Assembly (NCBI GenBank): GCA_965203435.1
Contig: CBDBCU010000006.1
Span: 310,001 to 374,000 of the forward strand
Origin: CBDBCU01 sp965203435
Lineage (GTDB): Bacteria > Chloroflexota > Dehalococcoidia > Lucifugimonadales > UBA3495
Length of the DNA: 64,000 nucleotides
Direction of reading: 5' to 3'
Positions within the stretch are counted from its first letter, which is position 1, and every line of letters begins with the position of its first letter. Position numbers and translations under genes: made by a program. The notes below the pieces were generated by a model. That model ran no database searches. It was given only the letters and a program-made list of their open reading frames with translations, and was not told the DNA's origin. Shown piece after piece: positions 40,540-49,658 of this stretch.

Positions 40540-42405
40540 GTGTGCGGCATCGTGGGCTATGTAGGCAAGGAACCGGCTTGGCCCATCCTGCTGGAGGGCT
40601 TGCAGCGGTTGGAATACCGGGGCTATGACAGCGCCGGCATTGCGGTGCTGGACAGCGCCGGCCAGTTGCGGCTCCGCAAGACGGTGGGCAAGGTGGACGG
40701 CCTGTCCCGAATGGCCGCCGCCGGCTTTCCCCAAGGGGCCGTCGGCTTGGGCCATACCCGTTGGGCGACCCACGGCCCGCCCACTGACGCCAACGCCCAT
40801 CCCTTGACCGGATGCAGCCGCCGGGTGGCGGTAGTGCATAATGGCATCGTCGAGAACTTTCTGGAACTGAAACGCGGCCTGCGTTCCCGCGGCCATACCT
40901 TTGCCTCGGATACCGATACTGAAGTCATTGCCCATCTGATTGAGGAGGGCATCGCGGACGGCTTGCCTTTTGCCGCCGCCTTTCGCGCGATGGGACAGCG
41001 CTTGGAAGGTTCCCAAGCCGTCGCGGCCCTCTGCCAGGATGCGCCGAATCAGCTGTGCGCCCTGCGCCTGGGCCACGCCGGCGGCATTGTCATCGCCCAC
41101 CGGGAGGGCGAGGGCATTGTCGGCAGCGACTTGCCGGCGGCCCTGCCGCTGCTGCGGCCCGGCGCAGCGCCGCCCGGCGCGGCCGCCTTTCTGGAAGCCG
41201 GAGAAATGGCGGTAGTTACCCGGGAAGGGGTAACTTTCTCCGACTTGGCCGGCCGACCTCTGGACAAGGAAAGGCGCGCCGTTTCCCTGGAGGAAGCCCT
41301 GGTGGACAAGGGCGGCTACCGCCACTTTATGCTCAAGGAAATTATGGAACAGCCGCAGGCCGTGGCCGGGGCCTTGCGGGGCCGGGTCAACTTCGAGGCC
41401 GGCCAAGTGGAACTGCCCGATTTTCCCCTGAACCCGGCGGAAATTAACCGCCTGCAACGGGTAATCCTGATTGCCTGCGGCACCAGCCTGAACGCCGCCC
41501 AGGTCGGCCGCTCCTGGCTGGAACGCTTTGCCGGCTTGCCGGCCGAAGCGGACAGCGCCTCGGAGTTCCGCTACCGGGAGCCGCCGCTGAGCCGGGATAC
41601 CCTGGTAATAGGCATCAGCCAGTCCGGGGAAACGGCGGACACCGTAGCGGCCTTGCAGTCGGCCCGGGAGCGGGGGGCGCGCACCCTGGCCCTGTGCAAT
41701 GGCGAAGGCAGCCAGCTTTCCCGCCTGGCCGAAGCCACCCTCTATATGGGTTCCGGCTTGGAAATCGGCGTCGCCAGCACCAAAACCTTTATCGCCTCTT
41801 TGACCCTGCTGCAACTGCTGGCTATCTACTTGGGCCAGGCCCGGGGCTCCTTGACCGATCCGGCGGCCCGGGAACTGCTGCATAGTTTGGCCCAAGCCCC
41901 CCGGCTCCTGGGCGATTTGCTGGCCGATTTGTCCCCCTACCAGCGGTTGGCCCGGCAGTTCCGGGATTATGCCGGTTTCCTGTTCCTGGGCCGGGGGGCT
42001 AACGCCGCCATTGCCCAGGAGGGCGCGCTGAAACTCAAGGAAATCAGCTACATCCACGCCGAGGGCTACCCGGCCGGAGAAATGAAACACGGCCCCATTG
42101 CCCTGATTGACCGCAATATGGCCACCCTGGCCCTGGCCCCCCGGGACGGGTTGTACGACAAAATGGTCGGCAACATCCGGGAAGTCAAAGCCCGGGAGGG
42201 GGTAACTTTAGCAGTGTTGACCCAGGGCGACACCGAACTGGCCGAGCAGGTGGACGCGGCTTTGTATCTGCCGCCGGCCCCGGAACCCTTGACGCCGCTG
42301 CTGGCCACGGTGCCGCTGCAACTGCTGGCCTACCACATTGCCCTGCTCCGCGGCTGCGATGTGGATCAGCCGCGCAACCTGGCTAAATCGGTAACGGTAG
42401 AGTAA
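40540..42405 (+). CDS. glmS: Glucosamine-fructose-6-phosphate aminotransferase
   Basis: 621 residues from GTG, preceded by GGAGGC. The amino-terminal nucleophile C2 begins MCGIVGYVG, and the glutaminase half has GLQRLEYRGYDSAG, LGHTRWATHG and SDTDTEV. The isomerase half has two SIS domains with ACGTSLNAA, SQSGETADT, ASTKTFIAS, LGRGANAAIAQEGALKLKEISYIHAEGY (in parts) and the closing NLAKSVTVE. It makes GlcN-6-P, the first amino-sugar precursor. No glmS ribozyme leader is visible. Confidence 0.96.
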   Translation: MCGIVGYVGKEPAWPILLEGLQRLEYRGYDSAGIAVLDSAGQLRLRKTVGKVDGLSRMAAAGFPQGAVGLGHTRWATHGPPTDANAHPLTGCSRRVAVVHNGIVENFLELKRGLRSRGHTFASDTDTEVIAHLIEEGIADGLPFAAAFRAMGQRLEGSQAVAALCQDAPNQLCALRLGHAGGIVIAHREGEGIVGSDLPAALPLLRPGAAPPGAAAFLEAGEMAVVTREGVTFSDLAGRPLDKERRAVSLEEALVDKGGYRHFMLKEIMEQPQAVAGALRGRVNFEAGQVELPDFPLNPAEINRLQRVILIACGTSLNAAQVGRSWLERFAGLPAEADSASEFRYREPPLSRDTLVIGISQSGETADTVAALQSARERGARTLALCNGEGSQLSRLAEATLYMGSGLEIGVASTKTFIASLTLLQLLAIYLGQARGSLTDPAARELLHSLAQAPRLLGDLLADLSPYQRLARQFRDYAGFLFLGRGANAAIAQEGALKLKEISYIHAEGYPAGEMKHGPIALIDRNMATLALAPRDGLYDKMVGNIREVKAREGVTLAVLTQGDTELAEQVDAALYLPPAPEPLTPLLATVPLQLLAYHIALLRGCDVDQPRNLAKSVTVE

Positions 42406-42431
42406 CGAAACCGGTTTTATCCCGGTCTTGC

Positions 42432-42456
42432 CCGGCCCGGCACCAGGCCGGATTTT
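42432..42456 (+). terminator. Rho-independent terminator after glmS
   Basis: CCGGCC and GGCCGG pair around an 8-base loop followed by ATTTT, 27 bases after the glmS stop. Confidence 0.55.
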
Positions 42457-42574
42457 CCTAACTGGCGGATACCGGTCAACAAAAGTATTGCCGGCTAGGG
42501 CCAGAGGTGGAATAATGCCCGCTTGTATGCGCCCATCCCGGTAGAAACCCGGTTCCGTTCTGTCGCGGCTTACT

Positions 42575-42603
42575 CATCCTTCAACAAGTTCAGGATGAGC
42601 GGA
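42575..42603. repeat. REP-A element
   Basis: CATCCTTCAACAAGTTCAGG plus ATGAGCGGA, inverted orientation, 76 bases before the glycosyltransferase start. Confidence 0.8.
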
Positions 42604-42678
42604 ATGAATACGCCGCAACAGAACGGGATCCATAAATCCGCCCCCTTTGCGGGGCGTAACCCCAGGGGAACAACTGCG

Positions 42679-44064
42679 ATGCTTTTACGGATTAACTACC
42701 CGGAGACTACCCTGGCCCGCTACGCCGACCTGCTGCCGCCGGCCCTGCTGGCGGAATTGGCGGCCCTGGCTGGGGAGTTTCGCGGCCTGCGTTTCGTCCA
42801 CGCCAACAGCACCGCCGCCGGCGGCGGCGTCGCCGAAATCCTCCAATCCCTGGTTCCCATGATGAACTCCCTGGGCGTGGTCACCGAGCGGGTGGTTATC
42901 AGCCCGACGGAGCCGCAGTTTTTCCAAGTCACCAAGCGGATCCACAACCTGCTGCAAGGGGCCGAGGGTTCGCTGTCCCCGGAGGAATTGGAAATCTATT
43001 TCCGGTGTCTCGAGGAAGTGGCGGCCGATATTCGGTCCCGGGGTTTGGCCGCCGATGTGTGGTTTTTCCACGACCCCCAACTGCTGCCCCTGGCGTCAAT
43101 GCTGCCCCGGGTTAAAGCGGAATCCCGGCACTGGGTCTGTCACATTGACTTGACCGCGCCCAATCCCGCCGCCCGGGATGCCCTGATGCCCTTGACTGCC
43201 CATTATGATGGCTTGGCCTTTTCCCTGCCGGAGTTTGTGCCGGCCGCCTTGCCCGGCGCGGCTCCGGTCTGTATCGCCCCGCCGGCCATTGACCCCTTGA
43301 CCGCCAAAAACTTGCCAATGGATTTGGCGGAAGCCCGGCAAATCGTGGCGGCTATGGGCCTTGACACCGCCCGCCCCCTGGTTACGCAGGTATCCCGTTT
43401 TGACTACTGGAAAGACCCTTGGGGGGTCATTGATGCCTACCGCCAGGCCCGCCAATCCGTCCCCGGCCTGCAACTGGCCCTGCTGGGATTGAGCCAGGCC
43501 GCCGATGATCCGGAGGCGTTGAGCGTGCTGAACAGCGTCATCGAATACGCCGGCGGCGATCCGGATATTCATTCCTATTTCTACCCCACGGATTTGCCGG
43601 ATACCATTGACCGCATCGTCAACGCCTTTCAGACCGTATCCCTGGTGGTAATGCAAAAATCCACCCGGGAGGGCTTTGGCCTGACCGTGGCCGAGGCGAT
43701 GGGGAAAGGACGGGCCGTTATCGGCGGCAATGCCGGCGGCATCCGGGCGCAGATTGAGGATGGCGTCAACGGCTATCTAGTGGATTCGGCGGCGGAGGGC
43801 GGCCAGCGTCTGATTGAACTGCTGCAAAATCCGCCGCTGCGGGAACGCCTGGGGCAAGCGGCCCGGGAGCGGGTACGGCAGCGTTTCCTGCTGCCCCGGC
43901 TGGCCCTGGACTATCTGCGGGCGGTCAAAGCCGCCAATCCCGAACTGGCCGGCCAATTCCGCAACGGCAAAAACGGCCGCAACGGCCGCAACGGCCACCA
44001 TCCCACCGCTTTTGACCAGTTGGAGCAGCTGTACCTGCCGGCTCCGGCCGCGGCCGGTGACTGA
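42679..44064 (+). CDS. GT4-family glycosyltransferase, trehalose-synthase-like
   Basis: 461 residues; ATG chosen near AGGGG, which excludes REP-A sequence from the ORF. The amino half (FVHANSTAAGGGVAEILQSLVPMM) and the carboxyl half (VTQVSRFDYWKDPWGVIDAYR, VMQKSTREGFGLTVAEAMGKGRAVIGGNAGGI in parts) match TreT/retaining GT4 enzymes that join nucleotide sugar and glucose. The E-x7-E type motif is EGFGLTVAE. The tail has an (NGR/K)n Asn-Gly repeat. The product may be trehalose or glucosylglycerate; not certain. Confidence 0.85.
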   Translation: MLLRINYPETTLARYADLLPPALLAELAALAGEFRGLRFVHANSTAAGGGVAEILQSLVPMMNSLGVVTERVVISPTEPQFFQVTKRIHNLLQGAEGSLSPEELEIYFRCLEEVAADIRSRGLAADVWFFHDPQLLPLASMLPRVKAESRHWVCHIDLTAPNPAARDALMPLTAHYDGLAFSLPEFVPAALPGAAPVCIAPPAIDPLTAKNLPMDLAEARQIVAAMGLDTARPLVTQVSRFDYWKDPWGVIDAYRQARQSVPGLQLALLGLSQAADDPEALSVLNSVIEYAGGDPDIHSYFYPTDLPDTIDRIVNAFQTVSLVVMQKSTREGFGLTVAEAMGKGRAVIGGNAGGIRAQIEDGVNGYLVDSAAEGGQRLIELLQNPPLRERLGQAARERVRQRFLLPRLALDYLRAVKAANPELAGQFRNGKNGRNGRNGHHPTAFDQLEQLYLPAPAAAGD

Positions 44065-44157
44065 AAGGCGGCCGCGGCCGCCAGGGCCGGGCGCAAAACC
44101 CTACTCCAGGCCAGGGTAGCCAAAGCGCCTTTCTAAGGAGAATTGCACTTCCTCGTT

Positions 44158-44168
44158 TTTGCTATAAT
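44158..44168 (+). promoter_or_regulatory. Extended -10 promoter TTTGCTATAAT
   Basis: TGCTATAAT, matching at ten of eleven positions the promoters at 1373, 20535 and 21370. GTGGAGG and the ATG lie 18-30 bases downstream. Confidence 0.55.
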
Positions 44169-44198
44169 AAACTTGTATCAAAATCGTGGAGGCCAATT

Positions 44199-45473
44199 AT
44201 GGAAGCGATAAACGCTCGGATAAAAACGTGGCTGCGGTCGGAAGATCCCAGCAAAGCCCAAGAACTCGCTTGGAGCGACGACTTGGCGCGAGTGTCGGCT
44301 CATCTTGAGGCGGATCCTGAGGGTGTTTATTACACCCTCAGTACCGATGGCTGGTTCTGCGACATACTCTTTCCCGCCCATGGGTTTCCCGAGCTCAAAG
44401 AGACGACCGTTCGGGGTAGTGATAGTGACCACTATTACATTTTCCCCTTTCCTCATGACGCGAGCCCTCGGTTTCGTTACCACAGGACGATACCGCAGCT
44501 TCCTAGTGTCGTGTTGCAATTCGACCGGTTCGCCCAGGCTGATTTTGTGCCGCTGGATGACAACTTTGACCTCCGCCCGGATGACTTGGTGGACAACGTC
44601 GATATTGTCATCGGGAGGATTAGTCAGATAGAAAATGTTGCCGGGCGGCCGTCTGAATGCGCTCCGGGATGTAAAGGCCACACCGTGGCCGAAAAAGACC
44701 TCGGGAAAGCTAAGGCGATGTTGTGGGTTCGCCACTACGGAAGTTTCACCTTGGAAGGGGAGGAATATAAAACCTCTGCCCACTTTCGCGTTCACTTTAC
44801 CGAGCCGGTATCCTTGCGGGTGGTCGATAACGCCGTACTCTCCCTTCGCGGCTTGCTCAGTGCCATTTCCAAGGAAAATCTCAATGTAGAGAGGGTTTGG
44901 GTAAATCCCCATAACTGGACGCAACCTGACCGCGCTGACTCCCCGGGTTATGTCGGTTACTACAACTTAGATTGGCGAAAAGGCACAGAGCCTGGCGCCA
45001 CTCCCTTGCCGGGTGTCAATTTGCCGTTGGAGCAGTTTCTGCAAGCTTGGCTGACGGCCACGTTTGATGACCGCATTACGGACGGCATCCTTGCTTGCAT
45101 ATACAATAGCAAGCGACGGCCTGCTACTTACCAAGAAGCCTTGGGCAGCCTGCTTTACGGGCTGGAAGCGGCCTCCGCCATACTGGAAAGTTCCATATTG
45201 AAGCTCAATTTCCTGAAGCGGATGAACGTTGAAGTAGGCATCGGCGATGCCACTTTTGGTCAGGACCCTGACCGGTTGGCACAACAACTTTGGGAGTGGC
45301 GTTATATAAGGTACGGACATCGGGGAGACCTTAAACGCCCTACCGCGGACCACACCGGTACGCTGCGTAATGCGCCCACCTTGTATCGCTACGCGTATAC
45401 GCTGCTGTGCTGGATTGTTCTCAAACACTTGGGGCTGGATGGCGTAAAATCACTAACGCTCCGGGTAGTTTAG
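44199..45473 (+). CDS. HEPN-domain protein (ApeA-like), possible defence factor
   Basis: 424 residues in lower-GC DNA than all neighbours. The amino half is beta-rich with Y-Y-T-L-S-T-D-G-W-F and many aromatic and acidic residues. The carboxyl third is helical, with YLLY-like LGSLLYGLEAASAILE, R368-YIRYG-H374 (R-x5-H, the HEPN catalytic pattern) and LYRYAYTLLCWIVLKHLGL. An amino-terminal recognition domain plus carboxyl HEPN resembles ApeA antiphage proteins. Extended -10 promoter and GGAGG give it independent expression. The ApeA relation is inferred by layout, not shown by alignment. Confidence 0.65.
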   Translation: MEAINARIKTWLRSEDPSKAQELAWSDDLARVSAHLEADPEGVYYTLSTDGWFCDILFPAHGFPELKETTVRGSDSDHYYIFPFPHDASPRFRYHRTIPQLPSVVLQFDRFAQADFVPLDDNFDLRPDDLVDNVDIVIGRISQIENVAGRPSECAPGCKGHTVAEKDLGKAKAMLWVRHYGSFTLEGEEYKTSAHFRVHFTEPVSLRVVDNAVLSLRGLLSAISKENLNVERVWVNPHNWTQPDRADSPGYVGYYNLDWRKGTEPGATPLPGVNLPLEQFLQAWLTATFDDRITDGILACIYNSKRRPATYQEALGSLLYGLEAASAILESSILKLNFLKRMNVEVGIGDATFGQDPDRLAQQLWEWRYIRYGHRGDLKRPTADHTGTLRNAPTLYRYAYTLLCWIVLKHLGLDGVKSLTLRVV

Positions 45474-45562
45474 GTTGCTTGGGACTTGTCACCCAAGTAT
45501 ATTATTCCCTAGAAACCGTCCTTCTCCTTGGCACGGGATGGACGGCAACATATCAGCGCCGA

Positions 45563-45591
45563 TTGATTAAACCCTCCCATCCCCCTATAAT
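45563..45591 (+). promoter_or_regulatory. Promoter TTGATT-N17-TATAAT, leaderless thrB
   Basis: The -10 is perfect and the spacing is optimal. The predicted transcription start coincides with the A of the thrB ATG eight bases past the -10 end, and no Shine-Dalgarno sequence is present. Confidence 0.65.
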
Positions 45592-45598
45592 TGCCCTT

Positions 45599-46525
45599 AT
45601 GAATGCCTTTCCGCCCATAGAGGTTGTTGCCCCGGCTACCACTGCCAACTTGGGGCCGGGGTTTGACTGCTTGGGGATGGCCCTGGATTTGTGGAATCGG
45701 GTGGAAGTCTTGCCGGCGGCCGCGGCGGCTGATGATTTGCCCCGGGTGGAAATTGCCGGCGAGGGCGCGGCGGAATTGGCGGCGGCCGCCGGCAACTTGA
45801 CCTACCGGGCTATGGAATTCCTGTTCCGGGAATCCGACCGGGAAATGCCGCCGCTGCGCCTGCGCTGCCATAACGCCATTCCCTTGAGCCGGGGCTTGGG
45901 CAGCAGCGCCGCCGCCATTGCCGCCGGCTTGACCGCCGCCAATATCCTGATCGACGGCCGCTTTTCCGATAAGGAACTGCTGGAAATGGCGGCGACCCTG
46001 GAGGGACATCCGGACAATGTGGCGGCCGCTATCCTGGGCGGGTTGCAACTGGTGGTATCCGACGGGCCGCAGCTCTACACCGCGCCCATCCCGGTTCCCG
46101 AGGAACTGCGGGCGGTGCTGTTCATCCCGGAAACCCGCATTGCCACCGCCGCCGCCCGGGCCGTGTTGCCGCAGCAGGTCAGCGTAGCCGATGCCGTCTT
46201 TAATATGGGCCGGGTAGCCCTGCTGGTAGCCGGAATGGGCTTGAACCGGCCCGAATATCTGGATGTAGCGACTCAGGATAAGTTGCATCAGCCCTACCGC
46301 CAGCCGCTCTTTCCGGCCATCAAAGTCATCTTTGCGGCGGCCCGGGCCGCCGGCGCCTTGGCCGTCTTTCTGTCCGGCAGCGGCTCCACGGTGCTGGCTT
46401 TGACCCAAGGGCGGGAAATGACCGTAGCCTATGAAATGTTCGAAGCGGCCCGGCTGACCGGCGTCCCCGGCCGCCTGGAAATTACCCAACCGACCGGGCA
46501 AGGAGCGCATCCGGTCGGCGGCTAG
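45599..46525 (+). CDS. thrB: Homoserine kinase
   Basis: 308 residues. GHMP kinase fold: PATTANLGPGFDCLGMALD (substrate-binding amino motif), the ATP loop PLSRGLGSSAAAIAAGL near residues 96-112, and a carboxyl LSGSGSTVLAL. It phosphorylates homoserine for threonine synthesis. lysC follows 60 bases on in the same orientation, so the two probably form an aspartate-pathway operon. Confidence 0.92.
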   Translation: MNAFPPIEVVAPATTANLGPGFDCLGMALDLWNRVEVLPAAAAADDLPRVEIAGEGAAELAAAAGNLTYRAMEFLFRESDREMPPLRLRCHNAIPLSRGLGSSAAAIAAGLTAANILIDGRFSDKELLEMAATLEGHPDNVAAAILGGLQLVVSDGPQLYTAPIPVPEELRAVLFIPETRIATAAARAVLPQQVSVADAVFNMGRVALLVAGMGLNRPEYLDVATQDKLHQPYRQPLFPAIKVIFAAARAAGALAVFLSGSGSTVLALTQGREMTVAYEMFEAARLTGVPGRLEITQPTGQGAHPVGG

Positions 46526-46585
46526 AACTCAAATCAACCGGCTCCATAATCGTTAAGATTCCCGGATAAGCGAGGCAGCATCAAA

Positions 46586-47809
46586 TTGACCCTGGTAGTG
46601 CATAAATACGGCGGCAGCTCGGTAGCCGACGCAGGGAAAATCCTGAATGTGGCCCGGCGCATCGGCGCGGTCAAGGATGGCGGCGCGGACATCGTGGCCG
46701 TGGCCTCGGCGATGGGCGACACCACCGACGATTTGATTAGCCTGGCCCGCACCGTCTCTCCGGAACCGCCGCCCCGGGAACTGGACTTGCTCTTGTCCAC
46801 CGGGGAACTGGTATCCTGCGCCCTGCTGACTATGGCCCTGCGAAACCTGGGCTATGACGCCATCACCCTCAGCGGCTTTCAAGCCGGCATCCATACCGAT
46901 ACAATGTACGGCAAAGCCCGCATTGACCGCATTGACCCGGCCCGGGTTAAAAGCGAACTGGCCGAGGGCAAAGTGGTCATCGTCGCCGGGTTTCAGGGCA
47001 TCACCGACGACCTGGACATAACCACTCTGGGCCGGGGCGGGTCCGATACCACCGCCGTGGCCCTGGCGGCGGCGTTGGCGGCGGAACGCTGCGACATCTA
47101 TACCGATGTGGATGGCATCTACACCGCCGACCCCCGGGTGGCTCCGGCGGCCCGCAAACTGGCGGAAATCGGCTACGAGGAAATGCTGGAATTAGCCAGC
47201 TACGGGGCTAAAATGCACCCCCGTTCCATTGAACTGGGCGCGGCTTACAATGTGCCAATTTATGTGGCCTCCAGTTTCAGCGATGCGGCGGGAACTTTGA
47301 TCCACCGGACGGCTATAATGGATGGGATGGAAAACCGGGTTAAGGTCACCGGAATTGCCTATCAATCCAATGTGGCGAAAATCACCGTGCGCTCCGTTCC
47401 CGACCGGCCCGGGATTGCCGCCGCCCTCTTTGAACCGCTGGCCCTGGTAGGCATCAGCGTGGATACTATCGTGCAGAACGCCAGCGTCGAGCGGGCTACC
47501 GACATCAGCTTTACCGTGGCCCGGGCCGACCTGCCGCAAGCCCTGCGGGAAGTGGAAGGACTGTTGCCGGCCCTGGGCGCGGCGGAAGTAATCAGCGACC
47601 CTACCCTGGCGGCGGTCAGCGTGGTGGGCTCCGGGATGCAGAACAACCCCGGCTATGCCGCCCGAATGTTCCGCATCCTGGCCGACGGCCAAATCAACAT
47701 TGATATGATTACCACCTCGGAAATCCGCATATCCTGCATTATTCAGGAAAGCCAGGTAGCCGCGGCGGTGCGGCTGCTGCACCAGGGCTTTCAGCTGGAT
47801 CAGGAATAG
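46586..47809 (+). CDS. lysC: Aspartate kinase
   Basis: 407 residues from TTG. Catalytic half: VVHKYGGSSVADAGKI, STGELVSCALL, VVIVAGFQG, LGRGGSDTTAVALAAAL, DVDGIYTADPR, SYGAKMHPRSIELG. Two ACT regulatory domains follow near residues 262-407, with VPDRPGIAAALFEPLA and VVGSGMQNNPGYAARMFRIL read in parts. It makes aspartyl phosphate for lysine, threonine and methionine, and is probably feedback-regulated through ACT. Confidence 0.95.
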   Translation: MTLVVHKYGGSSVADAGKILNVARRIGAVKDGGADIVAVASAMGDTTDDLISLARTVSPEPPPRELDLLLSTGELVSCALLTMALRNLGYDAITLSGFQAGIHTDTMYGKARIDRIDPARVKSELAEGKVVIVAGFQGITDDLDITTLGRGGSDTTAVALAAALAAERCDIYTDVDGIYTADPRVAPAARKLAEIGYEEMLELASYGAKMHPRSIELGAAYNVPIYVASSFSDAAGTLIHRTAIMDGMENRVKVTGIAYQSNVAKITVRSVPDRPGIAAALFEPLALVGISVDTIVQNASVERATDISFTVARADLPQALREVEGLLPALGAAEVISDPTLAAVSVVGSGMQNNPGYAARMFRILADGQINIDMITTSEIRISCIIQESQVAAAVRLLHQGFQLDQE

Positions 47810-47845
47810 GGATTGCCGGCCCGACACCGCCGCTGCGGAGGTTCT

Positions 47846-48589
47846 TTGACGACCCCCTTTCTTTCCATAGTGATTCCCGCCTATAACGAGGAGCAGCGCC
47901 TGCGGCTGACCTTGGAGCGGATTACCGCCTTTCTCAGCGCCCGGGACTATTCCTGGGAAGTGGTGGTAGCCGATGACGGCAGCGTTGACGCTACCGGGCA
48001 AATAGTCGCCGATTTTGCCGCCGCGTGGCCGCAAATCCGTTTGCTCTCCCTGCCGCATCGCGGCAAAGGCGGCGCGGTAAAGGCCGGAATGTTGGCCGCC
48101 GCCGGAGAATATCGCTTTCTCTGCGATGCCGACCTGTCTATGTCCATTGACCAGGTCGAGGGGTTTCTGCCGCCGCAGTTGCCCGGCGTGGACATTGCCA
48201 TCGGCTCCCGGCGCGCTCCCGGCTCCCGGGGTTTGAGCGAACCTTGGAGCCGCCGCTGTACCAGCTATTTGTATAATCGTCTGATTCAGTGGCTGCTGCT
48301 GCCGGGCATCCGGGATACCCAGTGCGGCTTTAAGGCTTTCCGCGGCGAAACGGCCGAGGAACTGTTCCGCCAGCAGCAGATTGATTCCTTTGCCTTTGAC
48401 CTCGAAATCCTTTACCTGGGCCGCCGTTGGGGATTGACCCTCCAGGAAGTGGCGATTGTCTGGGAACACCGGCCGGGCAGCAAGGTGCGCCTGCGGGACG
48501 GGTTCGGCCTGCTGTGGGATTTGCTGAAAATCCGCCGCCGCCTGCTCAACGCCGCCCGCCCGGCCGCTCTTTCGGAAAAGGCCGAATAA
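47846..48589 (+). CDS. GT2 glycosyltransferase (dolichyl-phosphate beta-glucosyltransferase-like)
   Basis: 247 residues from TTG, chosen because GGAGG lies upstream. GT-A fold: SIVIPAYNEEQRLRLTL, VVVADDGSVDATG, RGKGGAVKAGMLAA, CDADLSMS (DxD) and the GSRRAPGSR and QCGFKAFRG motifs found in Alg5/DPG synthase-like polyprenyl-phosphate sugar transferases. No membrane anchor is obvious except a short hydrophobic LIQWLLLPG. It likely loads a lipid-phosphate sugar carrier. Confidence 0.9.
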   Translation: MTTPFLSIVIPAYNEEQRLRLTLERITAFLSARDYSWEVVVADDGSVDATGQIVADFAAAWPQIRLLSLPHRGKGGAVKAGMLAAAGEYRFLCDADLSMSIDQVEGFLPPQLPGVDIAIGSRRAPGSRGLSEPWSRRCTSYLYNRLIQWLLLPGIRDTQCGFKAFRGETAEELFRQQQIDSFAFDLEILYLGRRWGLTLQEVAIVWEHRPGSKVRLRDGFGLLWDLLKIRRRLLNAARPAALSEKAE

Positions 48590-48690
48590 AATCCGCCGCC
48601 GGTAATAGTTCCGTAATAAGCACCCCTTTATCCTTTAACTGTACCCCCGGTTTCCGGCGGGATATTTCCTTGGGGAAATCAACCCGATTT

Positions 48691-48706
48691 TTAAGAAAGT
48701 TCTTAA
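48691..48706. promoter_or_regulatory. Palindrome TTAAGAA-AG-TTCTTAA
   Basis: Perfect seven-base arms, 20 bases upstream of the candidate -35 for the TPR gene. This is a possible operator for a dimeric regulator. Confidence 0.4.
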
Positions 48707-48725
48707 CAAAGGTCTAAAAATGGAC

Positions 48726-48753
48726 TTGACCGGACGCCGGGGAATAGTGTAAT
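48726..48753 (+). promoter_or_regulatory. Promoter TTGACC-N16-TGTAAT
   Basis: Five-of-six matches at both hexamers, with a ~90-base leader to the TPR gene. Confidence 0.5.
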
Positions 48754-48847
48754 TAACTATACGGCAATCCGGCCGGCAACCCCGGAACGGGTTGCCCGGA
48801 ATCCATCGGCTCTTTGCACTATTCTTTATTTTCGGAGACACCGCACT

Positions 48848-49630
48848 ATGGAGACGCTGACGCGCACGGAAAGCAACTCCCGTTTGAGACGGGACTGGAG
48901 CAGGGAGGCTATTGCCCTGGCCTTAAAGGGTGAGTGGGAAAGGGCGGCGGAGGTCAACCAGGCCATTCTGGCCCTCTTTTCCGACGATGTGGACGCGATG
49001 AACCGCCTGGGCAAGGCGTTTATGGAGCTGAACCGCTACGACCGGGCCCGGGAGGTGCTGGACACGGTGGTGGTCAAGGCCCCCTACAACGCCATCGCCC
49101 GCAAAAACCTGGCCCGCCTGGGGCAGCTGGAAAGCATTCCGGCGGCGGCCCAGCCGGCCAAAAAGACGGCCAGTGTCCCCCAGCTGTTCATCGCCGAAAG
49201 CGGCAAGTCCGCGACCACGATTCTGGAAAAGATGGCCGCGGCCCGAGTAGCGGCCAGCGTGGCCCCCGGAGAACCGGTAACCCTGGCGGCCGAACAGCAA
49301 TGCCTCCGGGCCTACATCCGGGAGAACGAGTACCTGGGCCAGGTGGAGCCTAAACTGGCCCGCCGGCTGTTGCGCCTGATGGACGGCGGCAACCGCTACG
49401 CCGCGGCCGTGCTGGGCATCAACGACTGGGGCCTGTCCATCATCCTCCGGGAAGTCTATCGCCACCCCAGCCTGCACAACATCAGTTCCTTCCCGGCGGC
49501 CAGCAAGGGGGAGTACCGGGTCTATCTGGACAATGAACTGCTGCGCTACCTGGAGGACGGCGACCTGGACGAGGATGACCCGGAGGAAAGCGGCGAGTAC
49601 GACGACACCGTTGCGGAGTGGGACGAATAA
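48848..49630 (+). CDS. TPR-domain protein with acidic tail
   Basis: 260 residues. Two TPR-like helix pairs: AIALALKGEWERAAEVNQAIL and LGKAFMELNRYDRAREVLDTV, followed by APYNAIARKNLARLGQLE (residues ~15-95). A Lys/Ala hinge and a compact domain (LVEPKLARRLLRLMDGGNRYAAAVLGI) come next, then a strongly acidic tail (YLEDGDLDEDDPEESGEYDD). It is probably a cytosolic scaffold. A strong bidirectional terminator and the promoter give it its own transcription unit. Confidence 0.75.
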   Translation: METLTRTESNSRLRRDWSREAIALALKGEWERAAEVNQAILALFSDDVDAMNRLGKAFMELNRYDRAREVLDTVVVKAPYNAIARKNLARLGQLESIPAAAQPAKKTASVPQLFIAESGKSATTILEKMAAARVAASVAPGEPVTLAAEQQCLRAYIRENEYLGQVEPKLARRLLRLMDGGNRYAAAVLGINDWGLSIILREVYRHPSLHNISSFPAASKGEYRVYLDNELLRYLEDGDLDEDDPEESGEYDDTVAEWDE

Positions 49631-49658
49631 TCCCGCGCCGCCACGGAAACCGGCTATA

